A DNA stretch of 46,842 nucleotides from Actinoplanes utahensis (GCF_016862455.1 NZ_BOMZ01000120.1:1-46842); one strand, 5' to 3'; counted from the stretch's first letter, positions 36,684-45,142 are shown. Notes: generated by a model not told the origin, from the sequence alone. Translations and numbers: made by a program.

Positions 36684-38126
36684 TCACTTCGGAGCTTGGC
36701 TCTCCTCCAAACCGGGCCGCTTGATCGATTCGGGTGCCGGGCGGGCGAGCAGCGCCATGCGGCGGACGATGATCGCGAGGCCGGTGAGCGAGGTGACCGT
36801 GAGCAGCAGTGTGAAGGTGGGATAGAGGTAGACCGTCTGGAGCCAGGAGATGTCACGGCCGCGGTACAGGGCGGTGACGATCCGATGGAACCGGACGAGC
36901 ATGATCAGCGGCACCAGCCAGAGCAGCAGCGTGACGGTGGACCGGCGGGTCGGTCGCCGGGCCCGGCGGACGCCGCGTACACCCAGCAGCGCGACGGCGA
37001 GAGCGAGCCCGATCAGGACCAGGTCGACCGGGACCAGGGGAGTGGTGGCGTGCGGCGGGGTGCGCCCCTCGATCACATCGATGATGTGGGCGCCGATGGT
37101 TTGGGCGTCCCGATGCAGCGTGCCGGTGCCGGCCATGACCGCGACGCCGTACCCGCTGGCCGGCAGGACGGCCTGGTAGGCGGTGAACGTCATCATGTCG
37201 CCGTCGTGGTCGACCAGCGGCGCGCCGGACGGGGTGGTGCCGGCCTGCCAGCCCAGTCCGTATCCGCCGGCGGAGGGGCGGTGCATCTCGGCCACCGCCG
37301 CGGCCGGAACCACCTGCCGGCCGTCCGGCCCCCGCCCCTGGCCGGCCTGGGCGATCAGCCAGGACGCCATGTCGTGGGCGGTGCTCACCACCGCGCCCGA
37401 CCCGGCGCCGAAAGCGGGTGGCTCCGGCAGGGCGACGGGCACTCCCGCGATCATGATGTGGCCGCGGCTGCTCGCCGGGAGCTGATCAGCGGTGTCGAGG
37501 GTCCGGCTGTCGGTCATGCCGAGCGGGGCGAAGACGTGGTCGCGGAGATAGTCGCCGAACGGCCGCCCGCTGACCACCTCGACGAGCCGGGCGGCGATCT
37601 GGAAGTTCGGGTTGTGGTATTCGACGGCGGTGCCCGGGTCCGTGGCCAGCCGGGCGGTGCGCATGGCCGCGACGGCCGCCCGCAGGTCGGGAACCGGCGG
37701 GCGGCTGAAGGACGGATTGGTCCGGTCGGTCAGGCCCGAGGTGTGGTCGAGTAGCTGCCGCACGGTGATCCGGCCCGCACGGTCGTCGGCGAGGGTGAAC
37801 TCCGGGAGGTACGTGCGGACCGCCGTGTCCAGCCGCACCCCGTGCGAGACGGTCAGCTGGAGGACCGCGAGGGCCGTCATGGACTTGCTGACCGAGGCGA
37901 CGGCCATGACGGTACGGTCGGTGACCGCCTCGCCGTGAGCGGTGCGCCCGTAACCCGCGACGTGGACGACGCGGGAACCGTGGGTGACGGCGACGGCGAC
38001 ACTGGGAACCCCGGTCTCCTCCCGATAGGACTGCACCACCGCGTCGATGATGGACGGGGTCGGGCCGGTGACCGGCGGAGCGGCCGGGACGGCGAGGAGC
38101 ACGGCGGTCAGTGTTCGGATCAGCAC
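36684..38126 (-). CDS. Membrane serine hydrolase (beta-lactamase/penicillin-binding fold)
   Basis: The 480-aa protein has an N-terminal signal-like segment, then a serine-hydrolase domain: S-x-x-K in ASVSKSMTAL, the Tyr-x-Asn motif in EYHNPNF, and VDHDGDM in place of the usual H-T/S-G. HTSGLTDRTNPS matches class C relatives. Three C-terminal membrane helices follow (residues ~365-470). Such proteins are esterases, D-aminopeptidases or PBP-like enzymes facing outward. GTG 38126 is used; upstream frame lacks character. It is divergent from a two-component system, with a strong palindrome between. Confidence 0.88.
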   Translation of the reverse strand: MLIRTLTAVLLAVPAAPPVTGPTPSIIDAVVQSYREETGVPSVAVAVTHGSRVVHVAGYGRTAHGEAVTDRTVMAVASVSKSMTALAVLQLTVSHGVRLDTAVRTYLPEFTLADDRAGRITVRQLLDHTSGLTDRTNPSFSRPPVPDLRAAVAAMRTARLATDPGTAVEYHNPNFQIAARLVEVVSGRPFGDYLRDHVFAPLGMTDSRTLDTADQLPASSRGHIMIAGVPVALPEPPAFGAGSGAVVSTAHDMASWLIAQAGQGRGPDGRQVVPAAAVAEMHRPSAGGYGLGWQAGTTPSGAPLVDHDGDMMTFTAYQAVLPASGYGVAVMAGTGTLHRDAQTIGAHIIDVIEGRTPPHATTPLVPVDLVLIGLALAVALLGVRGVRRARRPTRRSTVTLLLWLVPLIMLVRFHRIVTALYRGRDISWLQTVYLYPTFTLLLTVTSLTGLAIIVRRMALLARPAPESIKRPGLEESQAPK

Positions 38127-38155
38127 CCGTCCAGCGTGCTCGGTGCGGCCGTCCC

Positions 38156-38181
38156 CGGCATCGGACCACGGTCCGATGCCG
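38156..38181. promoter_or_regulatory. Perfect 12-2-12 inverted repeat in a divergent promoter region
   Basis: CGGCATCGGACC (38156-38167) and its exact complement (38170-38181) flank an AC spacer. It lies 29 bp from the serine hydrolase start and 33 bp from the kinase start. Its length and perfection suggest a strong operator, most likely for the adjacent response regulator or an autoregulatory loop. Confidence 0.7.
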
Positions 38182-38214
38182 CGGACGACGGCGGTCGATA
38201 CCGTTGCGACCGTG

Positions 38215-39675
38215 ATGGTGTCCCGCCGAGTCCCGCCGGCCCTCGATGTGCTGCTGGCCGTCGCGGTGATGGCCGCCGCGGTGTTCCGGACACCGGCCGG
38301 CGGTGTGGCGGTGTGGATGCCCGCCGTGCTGTTAGGGCTGCCACTGGCCGCCCGCCGCCGTCGGCCCGAGCTGGTTCTGGCGGTCACCACGGTGACCGCG
38401 GCCGTCGCCGTGCTGGCCGGCACGGGCGCCGACGTGGCGATGTGGGCGCTCGCCCTCGCGCTCTACCCGGTGGCCGGCTCGGCGCGCAGCCCGGTCTGGT
38501 GTCTGCCGGCCGCGCTGGCGGGGATCCTGCTACCCGGCGCCGCCGATGCCGCCACCGGCAGGTTGCCCCTGATCGCGGCCCCGGAGGCGGTGGAGTCGTT
38601 CAGCACGACGCCGTTGCCGGCGGCCGCGATGACCGTCACCGTGATCACCGGTTCGTGGGTGCTGGCCCGGGCGGTCCGGGCCCGTCGCCGGCACGCCGCC
38701 GAGTTGGCGCGGCTGCGCACCGCCCAGGCGATCACCGAGGAACGGCTGCGGATCGCCCGGGACGTCCACGACGTCGTCGGGCACAACCTGAGCCTGATCG
38801 CCATGGACGCCGCGGTCGCTCAGCACCTGGGCACCGGGCAGGCCGCTGCGCTGCGCACGATCGAGCAGGTGAGCCGGGCCGCCCTCAGCGACGTCCGTGC
38901 GGTGCTGGGCGGGCTGCGGACCTTCGTGCCGGGCCCAGCCCGGCTGTCTGACGAGTCGGCCTTGGTGCCGGGTGCGGGCGGGCTGTCTGGCGAGTCGGCC
39001 TTCGCGCCTGGTTCAGCCCGGCTGGCTGGTCGATCGACCTTCGCGCCGGAGTCGGGCGGGCGGTCTGGCGAGTTCACCTCCGACCCGGGTCTGGCCGGGC
39101 TGGACGCGCTGATCGACGCGACCCGGGCGGTTGGCGTCCGGGTCACCGTGGACCGGTCGTCGGTGTCGGCCGTTCCGGCCGCGGTGCAGACGTCCGCCTA
39201 CCGGATCGTGCAGGAGGCTCTCACCAACGTGCGCCGCCACTCCGGTGCCCGCAGTGGTCACGTCACCGTCACGGCGTCGCCGGACGCGCTCACCCTGTCC
39301 GTGACCGATGGTGGCCGCGATACCCCGCCGGCCTCCGGTGCGCCGGGTGTGCGGGACGGCCAGGCGGCGCCCGGACCAGGAATGGCGGCCGGGCGGGACG
39401 GCAGCGCCCCCCCGGGAAAAGGTATGGCGGGTGTTCAGGAACGCGATGGGGTGGCGGGTGTGTGCGAGGGTGGCGCCCAGCCGGCGATCGGTGTGGCGGG
39501 TGCGCGGGAAGGCGAGGTCCGGCCTGTTCGTGGGCTGCGGGGCGGCGACGGCCGGCGCGGGTTCGGCCTGGCGGGCATGCGCGAACGCGCCGGCCTGCAC
39601 GGCGGCACGCTGACGGCGGGACCGGAGCCGGGTGGCGGGTTCGCGGTCCGGGCGACCCTGCCGTACGCCGCATGA
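38215..39675 (+). CDS. Histidine kinase (HisKA_3 class) with two in-frame repeat insertions
   Basis: The 486-aa sensor has about four membrane helices in its first 165 residues, the HisKA_3 motif IARDVHDVVGHNLSLIAMDA and a HATPase (VQEALTNVRRHSGARS). A 13-residue repeat (four times) is inserted after the phospho-acceptor helices, and about 70 Gly-rich residues (GMAGVQ, GVAGVCEGG, GVAGAREG) sit in the ATP lid before GFGLAGMRERAGLHGG. Family kinases are usually 380-410 aa. ATG 38215 or GTG 38212 starts it. It overlaps its regulator gene by 4 bp (ATGA). Confidence 0.9.
   Translation: MVSRRVPPALDVLLAVAVMAAAVFRTPAGGVAVWMPAVLLGLPLAARRRRPELVLAVTTVTAAVAVLAGTGADVAMWALALALYPVAGSARSPVWCLPAALAGILLPGAADAATGRLPLIAAPEAVESFSTTPLPAAAMTVTVITGSWVLARAVRARRRHAAELARLRTAQAITEERLRIARDVHDVVGHNLSLIAMDAAVAQHLGTGQAAALRTIEQVSRAALSDVRAVLGGLRTFVPGPARLSDESALVPGAGGLSGESAFAPGSARLAGRSTFAPESGGRSGEFTSDPGLAGLDALIDATRAVGVRVTVDRSSVSAVPAAVQTSAYRIVQEALTNVRRHSGARSGHVTVTASPDALTLSVTDGGRDTPPASGAPGVRDGQAAPGPGMAAGRDGSAPPGKGMAGVQERDGVAGVCEGGAQPAIGVAGAREGEVRPVRGLRGGDGRRGFGLAGMRERAGLHGGTLTAGPEPGGGFAVRATLPYAA
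38920..39075. repeat. 39-bp in-frame minisatellite (four units) in the kinase gene
   Basis: Four 39-bp units encode 13-residue variants such as TFVPGPARLSDES, ALVPGAGGLSGES, AFAPGSARLAGRS and TFAPESGGRSGEF. The period keeps the frame. It lies between the phospho-acceptor helices and the HATPase domain, where linker length can change without destroying the fold. Confidence 0.93.
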
Positions 39676-40484
39676 TCGGCGACATGGGCGGCCCGGCTGA
39701 TGGCATGACCGGAGGCTCGGCTGGTGGCATGAGCAGCGGCCCGGCTGGTGGCATGAGCAGCGATCCGGCTGGTGGCCTGGGTGGCGATCCGGCTGGTGGC
39801 ATGAGTGCTGGAACGAGTGGCGGTGGGGCCGGGGGCGACGTGCGGGTGCTGCTGGCCGATGACGAGCCGCTGTTCCGGGCCGCCGTGCGCCGGCTGCTCG
39901 ACGCCAGCCCCGGTGTCACCGTGGTCGCGGAGGCGGGGACCGGCGGCGAGACCGTAGCGCTCGCCGCCGAGCACCGTCCCGACCTCGTTCTCATGGACGT
40001 CCGGATGCCCGGTGGCGACGGCATCACCGCGACCGCGTGCCTGACCGCCGGCCCGTGCCCGCCGCGGGTGCTGGTGCTCACTACGTTCGACCTCGACGAT
40101 CACGTCTATCGGGCGTTGCGGGCGGGAGCCGGGGGTTTCCTGCTCAAGGACACCACCCCGGCACGGCTGCTCGACGCCATCCGCATCGTGGCCGGTGGGG
40201 AGGCGCTGCTCGCCCCCAGTGTCACCCGCCGCCTCATCGCCGCCTTCGTCAGCCCGTCGCCGGCTGTCCGGCAGTTGCCGGAGGTGACGCCGCGCGAGCG
40301 GGAGGTCCTCACGCTGATCACCCGGGGCCTGTCGAACGCTGAGATCCAGGGTGCCCTGCACATCAGCCGGGCCACCCTGAAGACCCACATCGGCCGGCTG
40401 TTGATCAAGCTGGACGCCCGGGACCGGGCGCAGCTGGTGATCGCCGGCTTTCAGGCGGGCCTGGCGGGGGAGACCACGTCGTAG
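39672..40484 (+). CDS. NarL/LuxR response regulator with a Gly/Met-rich N-terminal extension
   Basis: The 270-aa protein starts with about 57 low-complexity residues made of 8-residue repeats (GGMTGGSA, GGMSSGPA, GGMSSDPA, GGLGGDPA). The receiver then begins VRVLLADDEPLF, with phospho-Asp in LVLMDVRMPGGDG, LVLTTF and FLLKD, and a LuxR HTH follows (TPREREVLTLITRGLSNAEI, ISRATLKTHIG). ATG 39672 overlaps the kinase stop (ATGA). GTG 39840 is the ordinary start and may also be used, in which case the repeats would be an untranslated leader. Confidence 0.92.
   Translation: MIGDMGGPADGMTGGSAGGMSSGPAGGMSSDPAGGLGGDPAGGMSAGTSGGGAGGDVRVLLADDEPLFRAAVRRLLDASPGVTVVAEAGTGGETVALAAEHRPDLVLMDVRMPGGDGITATACLTAGPCPPRVLVLTTFDLDDHVYRALRAGAGGFLLKDTTPARLLDAIRIVAGGEALLAPSVTRRLIAAFVSPSPAVRQLPEVTPREREVLTLITRGLSNAEIQGALHISRATLKTHIGRLLIKLDARDRAQLVIAGFQAGLAGETTS
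39681..39824. repeat. 24-bp minisatellite in the regulator gene
   Basis: ATG-centred units of 24 bp start at 39705, 39729, 39753, 39777 (CTG) and 39801, with a shorter related unit before 39705. Each begins ATGAGC or ATGACC and ends GGCTGGTGGC. The period preserves frame. Confidence 0.9.
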
Positions 40485-40658
40485 GTGTCGCGGTGAGCGG
40501 ACACCTCGCCCCTGTGCTGTTCAGCCCGGAATGTGAGGCCGCGCCTCATCCGGTGCGGGGACAGGCCCAGATCGGTCGGCTCGTACGAGACGGTGACCGA
40601 CAAGGTCGGTGTCGCGTTCAGCGAGCGCAGCGTCAGTCGGCTGGGAATCCGGCAGACC
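40485..40658. other. Gap with a possible XRE/MmyB-type remnant on the minus strand
   Basis: The reverse strand near 40502-40640 reads YEPTDLGLSPHRMRRGLTF, which resembles the P-x-D-x-G-L...R-R-x-x-G-L-R-R start of MmyB-type XRE regulators often divergent from aldo/keto reductases. It lacks an intact frame. Evidence is weak. Confidence 0.25.
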
Positions 40659-41085
40659 ATCACGAATCAGAGGTACGGCCTTCCCGGCGGCACCTGGACA
40701 CTCGGCGATCTGACCACTGCGGCTGGTATCGTCGAGCGGAGCGGCGCGCACCTCCTCGAGCAGCTATCGTCACCCGCTTCGGATACGGCGCCATGCGACT
40801 CACCGGCCCGTCGGTGATGGGTCCGCCCGCTGACCGGGATGGGCACTTGCCGTGCTCCGCGAGCCGGCCGAACTCGGCATCACCCACATCGACACCGCCG
40901 ACGCCTACGGGCCGCGCGTCACCGACCAGCTGAATCGGGGGCGCTTCACCCGTACCCCGCAGGTCTGCGCATCGCGGCGAAGGCCGTCGTCGACCGTGAC
41001 CGGCAGGATGGCCTGATCCGGCACCTCGGGGCTTGCGGCTGTCCTCGACGGCCTGGCCGACCTCGACAGGATCGGCCAGGCCGGC
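40659..41085 (+). pseudogene. Aldo/keto reductase pseudogene
   Basis: Pieces of an AKR follow each other in several frames: TNQRYGLPGGTWTLGDLT (near 40662), RFGYGAMRLTGPSVMGPPAD (near 40775), LGITHIDTADAYGPRVTDQL (near 40873), LHPYPAGLRIAAKAVVDRD (near 40945) and a tail LDGLADLDRIGQAG (near 41045). ITHIDTADAYGP carries the catalytic Asp/Tyr region. An ATC codon (40659) stands where ATG is expected, about 50 bp are inserted after GDLT, and most of the C-terminal barrel is gone. It cannot make an enzyme. Confidence 0.82.
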
Positions 41086-41089
41086 CGGG

Positions 41090-41785
41090 TCAGAGGACGG
41101 TGACGACGCCGGTGTCCAGGTCGTAGCGGGCGCCGACGACCGCCAGCTCGTGCCGCTCCACCTTCTCCCGGACGATCTCGCTGCGCTCGATCAGGGCCGC
41201 GGCCTGGGCCCGGATGTTCGCCCGGACCGCCTTTTCCACGCCGTCGGCGGCGTTCACATAGGGCGTCACGATCGGGCGCAGCGCGTCCACGATGGTCTGG
41301 ATGTGGCCGGGCGCCGAGGTGCCGGTGGCGATCGCGTTCAGCGTCGCGGAGATAGCGCCGCACCGCTCGTGGCCGAGGACCAGCACCAGCGGCGGGGCGA
41401 ACTCCTCGATCGCGTACTCCATGCTGCCGAGCAGCAGGTCGTCGACGATGTTGCCGGCCACCCGGTCGTCGAACAGGTCACCGATGCCCTGGTCGAACAG
41501 CAGTTCCGGCGACACCCGCGAGTCGGCGCAGCCGAGCAGGACCGCGAACGGGTGCTGAGCTGTCGACACCTCGTGCAGGCGGCGCACCGTCTGGTGCGGG
41601 TGCCGGGCGTGCCCGGTGACGAACCGGCGGTTGCCGTCCAGCAGGGCCTTCAGCGCGGCTCGCGGACCGGCGGGACGGGGGGTGGCCGCGGCGGCCGGCT
41701 GCGCGGCCGCGCCGACGGCGATCGAACCGGCGACGGCACCGCCGGCGGTGAACAGCGCACGACGGCGGAGGGATGAGTCGATCAT
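41090..41785 (-). CDS. Exported beta-carbonic anhydrase
   Basis: The 231-aa protein has an N-terminal signal with a twin-Arg-like RRRALFTAGGAVAG, then the beta-CA core. The zinc ligands are Cys in LLGCADSRVSPE, with Asp of that motif, and His and Cys in LVLGHERCGAI. It interconverts CO2 and bicarbonate outside the membrane or in the cell wall zone. ATG 41785 has GGAGATCC before it. The gene ends right where the AKR relic tail lies. Its export is unusual but known for actinobacterial members. Confidence 0.92.
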   Translation of the reverse strand: MIDSSLRRRALFTAGGAVAGSIAVGAAAQPAAAATPRPAGPRAALKALLDGNRRFVTGHARHPHQTVRRLHEVSTAQHPFAVLLGCADSRVSPELLFDQGIGDLFDDRVAGNIVDDLLLGSMEYAIEEFAPPLVLVLGHERCGAISATLNAIATGTSAPGHIQTIVDALRPIVTPYVNAADGVEKAVRANIRAQAAALIERSEIVREKVERHELAVVGARYDLDTGVVTVL

Positions 41786-41874
41786 CGGATCTCCAAATCA
41801 GGGTGAGAATCCGAATCCTCCTCCCGTCCGTCGCGCGTGGACAGGCCCGATCGCTGCGATGGTCGACACAACGG

Positions 41875-42528
41875 TCAGCCGCGCCCGCAGCGGTAGACGA
41901 CCTCGGTTCCGGCCTGGATCGCCGATGGTTCGACGATGTTGACGGTGGCGGTCTCGGTGGCCGTGCCGACTCCGTTGAACGACCAGTTCAGAGTGAGGGT
42001 GGCGGTGTTCTGGCCGCGGGGGACCCGTTCGGTGAGCACGGCGCTGGGCAGCGCGTCCGAGCGGAGCCACTGGTAGCGGATCGCGCCGCTCCGTCCGTTG
42101 GTCCGCACGGTGGCGACCACGTCGACGGAGACGTCGCAGCGGTCTCCGGCGGGCCGCGGCACGGCGATCGTGACACCTTCCACCTCGAGCGGGCTGAGCC
42201 GCTGCCAGAGGATGAAGCCGACCACACCGACCAGCGCGAGCGTCAGCAGGCCGGAGACCAGCGAGGTCACCCGGCGCCACAGCGGGCGCCGGGCCGGGGT
42301 GGGAGTGGACCAGGTCGGTGCGGCGGGCGGGGCGACCGGCACGCCGGGCCCGAACCGCACCTCCTGCTGCGTGCGTACGGTCGTGGCCCCTTGATCCGGC
42401 CCGAGGTGGACGGTCCGGCCCGGATCGCCGAGGTACGCGGTGGGCCCGTCGAGGTTCACCGTGGCAGCGGGACGGTCGATGGTCGCCCAGGGGTCGACAG
42501 GCTCCGGGGGTCTCGGTGCAGTGGACAC
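41875..42528 (-). CDS. Membrane-anchored protein encoded with a Ser/Thr kinase
   Basis: The 217-aa protein has a Pro-rich cytoplasmic N-terminus (residues ~1-85), one membrane helix (SLVSGLLTLALVGVVGFILW at ~88-107) and an extracellular beta-rich C-terminus (VSVDVVATVRTNGRSGAIRY, LTLNWSFNGVGTATET). The Thr-rich N-terminus (TVNLDGPTAYLGDPGRTV) could be phosphorylated by the kinase encoded just upstream. It starts 9 bp after that stop, with AGGAG 6 bases before GTG 42528, so the genes form an operon. Function is unknown. Confidence 0.8.
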   Translation of the reverse strand: MSTAPRPPEPVDPWATIDRPAATVNLDGPTAYLGDPGRTVHLGPDQGATTVRTQQEVRFGPGVPVAPPAAPTWSTPTPARRPLWRRVTSLVSGLLTLALVGVVGFILWQRLSPLEVEGVTIAVPRPAGDRCDVSVDVVATVRTNGRSGAIRYQWLRSDALPSAVLTERVPRGQNTATLTLNWSFNGVGTATETATVNIVEPSAIQAGTEVVYRCGRG

Positions 42529-42537
42529 GGTGAGCTC

Positions 42538-44184
42538 CTAGCCGGGGGTGCAGACGACGTCGAGGGTCACGTACGCCGGTGACGCCGAGCGGGCCGGATT
42601 CCCGGCCGCGTCGGACGCGACGACCGTGACCGGGATCCGGGTGACCGACCTGGGCGACGGCAGCGGGCCGAGCGTCCCCCGGAAGACGCCCCTGCCGATC
42701 GAACTCATCGCGACCGTCGAGGTGGAGCCGTTCACCGTGTAGCGGAAGCCGACCTCCAGCGCCGCCGGGTCGCTTCCCTCGTCGGTGACGGTCACCGAGA
42801 TGGTGCTCGTACGGTTGCCGTAACGGCAGTTCTCCGCCTCCAGCGCCGCGGGTTTCGCGGTGACCGCCCCGACGGCGGGTGCGGTGGTGTCAGCCGGCGA
42901 CGGGGAAGGGTTGGGCGACGTGGAGGGCGACGGGCTCGCCGCCGCCGGCGTCGTCTCGGTCGTCGTGGTCGTGGCGGGGGTGGTCGTCGTCGTCGCCGGT
43001 GCGGCCGGGGCCGGTGCGGTCGACGGCGCGGCCGAGACCGGCGGCGCCGTCGTGACCGCCGGAACGACCGCGCTGGACGGCCCGGCAGCAGCCGGTGCGA
43101 CGGCTTCCGGGCTCGTCTGGCCCGTCGCGAACACCGGGGTCTCGCCGGCCGCGGCGGCGTAACGGTACCCGGCCGCGCCGGCCAGCAGCACCGCGACGAG
43201 CGCGCCACCGGCCAGCGCCATCCCGCGGTGCCTGCGGAACCCGCCGCCACGGCCGGCCGCGGCGCTGCTCACCGTCGTCGTGGCGAAACTGGTCCCGCCG
43301 GTGGCCCGGTCCGGGAACGGCCACAGCGCGGCCAGCAGCGCGGCCCGGCGAGCCAGTTCGCGGAGGCCGCGGTCCTCCCAGTCCGGGCCGTACGCCGTAC
43401 CGGCCACCCGCTCCAGGATGTCCAGGAAGGCGACGGCGTGCGGCGGCCGGTCGGCGGCCTGTTTCGCCAAACCCCGCCGGAGCAGCTCGTGCACCGCCAC
43501 CGGGGCCGGATCCGTCGGGATCGGCGCGTTCGCGTGCTGATCGTGCAGGGCGAAGAGGTTCGCCCCGTCGAACGGCGGCCGGCCGGTGAGGCATTCGAAG
43601 AAGGTGGCGGTCGCCGCGTACACGTCGCAGGCCGGTGTCGCCGGGGCGCCCGTCCACTGCTCGGGCGCCATGTAACGGGGTGTGCCGGTCACGACGGTCC
43701 CGGTGCCCCGGCCGACGGGTACGGCGATGCCGAAGTCCGCGAGCTTGCTCGTTCCCTCCGCGGTGACCAGCACGTTCTCCGGCTTGTAGTCGCGGTGCAC
43801 GACCCCGTGCGCGTGCGCCGCCGCCAGCCCGGCGAGGGATCCCTTCAGCACACAGAGCGCCGACTCGGGAGTGGCCGGGCCGTGCTCCCGCAGCATCGCC
43901 CGCAGCGACACCCCGTCGACCAGCTCCATCACGATCGCCGCGCCGTCGGCGGACTCGACGTACTCGTACAGCCGGGAGACGTGCGGATCGTCGATCTGCC
44001 CGAGCAACTCCGCCTCCCGCCGGAAGGCGGCCCGGAACTCGGCGTCGTCCCCGAGCACGTGCGTCAGGTACTTGATCGCGACAGGTGTTCCGGTCAGGTC
44101 GTGGGTGGCGAGCACGACGCTGCCCGACGCCCCGGCGCCGAGCTGACGAACCGATGTGTAGCCGGACAGCTGCCAGCCGCTCAT
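42538..44184 (-). CDS. Membrane Ser/Thr protein kinase
   Basis: The 548-aa protein has a Hanks-type kinase domain (residues ~7-270): Gly-rich LGAGASGSV, Lys in VAIKYL, catalytic HRDYKPENV (Tyr where Leu or Val is usual), DFG in KLADFGIAV and APE in RYMAPEQW. A membrane helix at ~340-360 leads to a Thr/Pro/Ala-rich stalk (~370-450) and an extracellular Ig-like domain (ISVTVTDEGSDPAALEVGFR, ending DVVCTPG). Such kinases sense outside signals. ATG 44184 has GGAGTGGGA next to it. It forms an operon with the membrane protein downstream. Confidence 0.92.
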   Translation of the reverse strand: MSGWQLSGYTSVRQLGAGASGSVVLATHDLTGTPVAIKYLTHVLGDDAEFRAAFRREAELLGQIDDPHVSRLYEYVESADGAAIVMELVDGVSLRAMLREHGPATPESALCVLKGSLAGLAAAHAHGVVHRDYKPENVLVTAEGTSKLADFGIAVPVGRGTGTVVTGTPRYMAPEQWTGAPATPACDVYAATATFFECLTGRPPFDGANLFALHDQHANAPIPTDPAPVAVHELLRRGLAKQAADRPPHAVAFLDILERVAGTAYGPDWEDRGLRELARRAALLAALWPFPDRATGGTSFATTTVSSAAAGRGGGFRRHRGMALAGGALVAVLLAGAAGYRYAAAAGETPVFATGQTSPEAVAPAAAGPSSAVVPAVTTAPPVSAAPSTAPAPAAPATTTTTPATTTTTETTPAAASPSPSTSPNPSPSPADTTAPAVGAVTAKPAALEAENCRYGNRTSTISVTVTDEGSDPAALEVGFRYTVNGSTSTVAMSSIGRGVFRGTLGPLPSPRSVTRIPVTVVASDAAGNPARSASPAYVTLDVVCTPG

Positions 44185-44445
44185 TCCCACTCCACCGTCC
44201 CGGGGGCGGATGCCGCTCTCCGCCGCGCCGACCATTATGGTCACGCGGCCGCTACCGTGGGTCCGCTCGAACGGTTGCTGTCAGCGACCGGACAGGCCCA
44301 TGCGGCTCACTCGCGGTTCGTGGTTCCCCTCTCGACCTCCTGCTGTCGTACGGGCCGAGCGAAGTCTGGAAGATCTCCGTGTACGCCTACGACGGTCACG
44401 GCGACGTCGGCATCGAACAACGCTCGATCAAGGTCGTCCCGCGGG
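44185..44445. other. Intergenic stretch with a short coding-like fragment
   Basis: On the plus strand, around 44330-44450, the frame LLLSYGPSEVWKISVYAYDG then HGDVGIEQRSIKVVPRV looks like part of an Ig-like extracellular domain. It has no start or stop of its own. It may be a relic of a neighbouring receptor gene. The antisense reading of the same bases is less convincing. Confidence 0.3.
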
Positions 44446-45042
44446 TCACCAGTGCCGCCCGTCCGGCAGCCCACCCAGACCCGGAGCCGACAGATGCAGC
44501 ACCTCGTACCGCTCGGTGGCGGGCTCACCGTCCGGCACACCGCCCTGCCACAGGACGAACCGCACCAGCTCCCAGCGTGACGGGTCCACCGCCAGCGCGG
44601 TCGTGTGCACACTGTCGCGCTGGGACAGCTCACGCGTCCGCTCGACCTCCTCCTCGACAACGGCGCTCAGCTCCGGGCCGCCGGCCGCCAGCGGGACGAT
44701 CTGCCGGGAGGCGCTCTCCGGGACCGCTGCCCCGGCCGGTCCCCGGAAGGTGGCCGCCACCGCCCACTGGCGGACCGGGGGCCTCCCGAAGTCGCGGACG
44801 ATGTTCTGGAATCCGCCCCCGCCGACGAGGAACCGCGTCATGGCGGCGGCGTCGTGCCACAGATAGAACGGGGCGTACTCGTTGACCGGTGCTCCGGCGA
44901 CCCCGCGACGGCGCATCAGGAACGCTTTCAGACCCAGTCCCGTGACAGCGTCGAACAGGGGCCCGCCCACGGCGACGCGTTTGCGGATGATCCCCATGTC
45001 GTAGTCGGCCGGCAGGGTGATCTCGTACTGCTTCGCGAACAT
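44446..45042 (-). CDS. DUF4865 family protein
   Basis: The 198-aa protein starts MFAKQYEITLPADYDMGIIR and has the DUF4865 hallmarks: GPLFDAVTGLGLKAFLMRRR, VNEYAPFYLWHDAAAMTRFL then GGGGFQNIV and FGRPPVRQW. It resembles monooxygenase-like ferredoxin-fold proteins (ABM-type beta sheet), but no activity is established. ATG 45042 has GGGAAGC about 7 bases before it. Immediately upstream is a C-terminal remnant of another gene cut by the transposase region. The protein lacks a signal peptide. Confidence 0.88.
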   Translation of the reverse strand: MFAKQYEITLPADYDMGIIRKRVAVGGPLFDAVTGLGLKAFLMRRRGVAGAPVNEYAPFYLWHDAAAMTRFLVGGGGFQNIVRDFGRPPVRQWAVAATFRGPAGAAVPESASRQIVPLAAGGPELSAVVEEEVERTRELSQRDSVHTTALAVDPSRWELVRFVLWQGGVPDGEPATERYEVLHLSAPGLGGLPDGRHW

Positions 45043-45043
45043 G

Positions 45044-45142
45044 TCAGCTTCCCTTCGAGCGCGCGACGTCGTCGGGACAGTCGATCACCCAGCACAGGAC
45101 GTCGCGGACATGGGGTCCGGCGCGGGGCGCCTGCGGCCGCCG
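45044..45142 (-). pseudogene. C-terminal fragment upstream of DUF4865 gene
   Basis: On the reverse strand, the stop at 45044 ends a frame with good protein character: HVRDVLCWVIDCPDDVARS then KGS. Its 5' part runs into the transposase end near 45142 and has no start codon. It would have been translated just before DUF4865 (stop and next ATG two bases apart). Interruption by the insertion element is the simplest reading. Confidence 0.5.
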
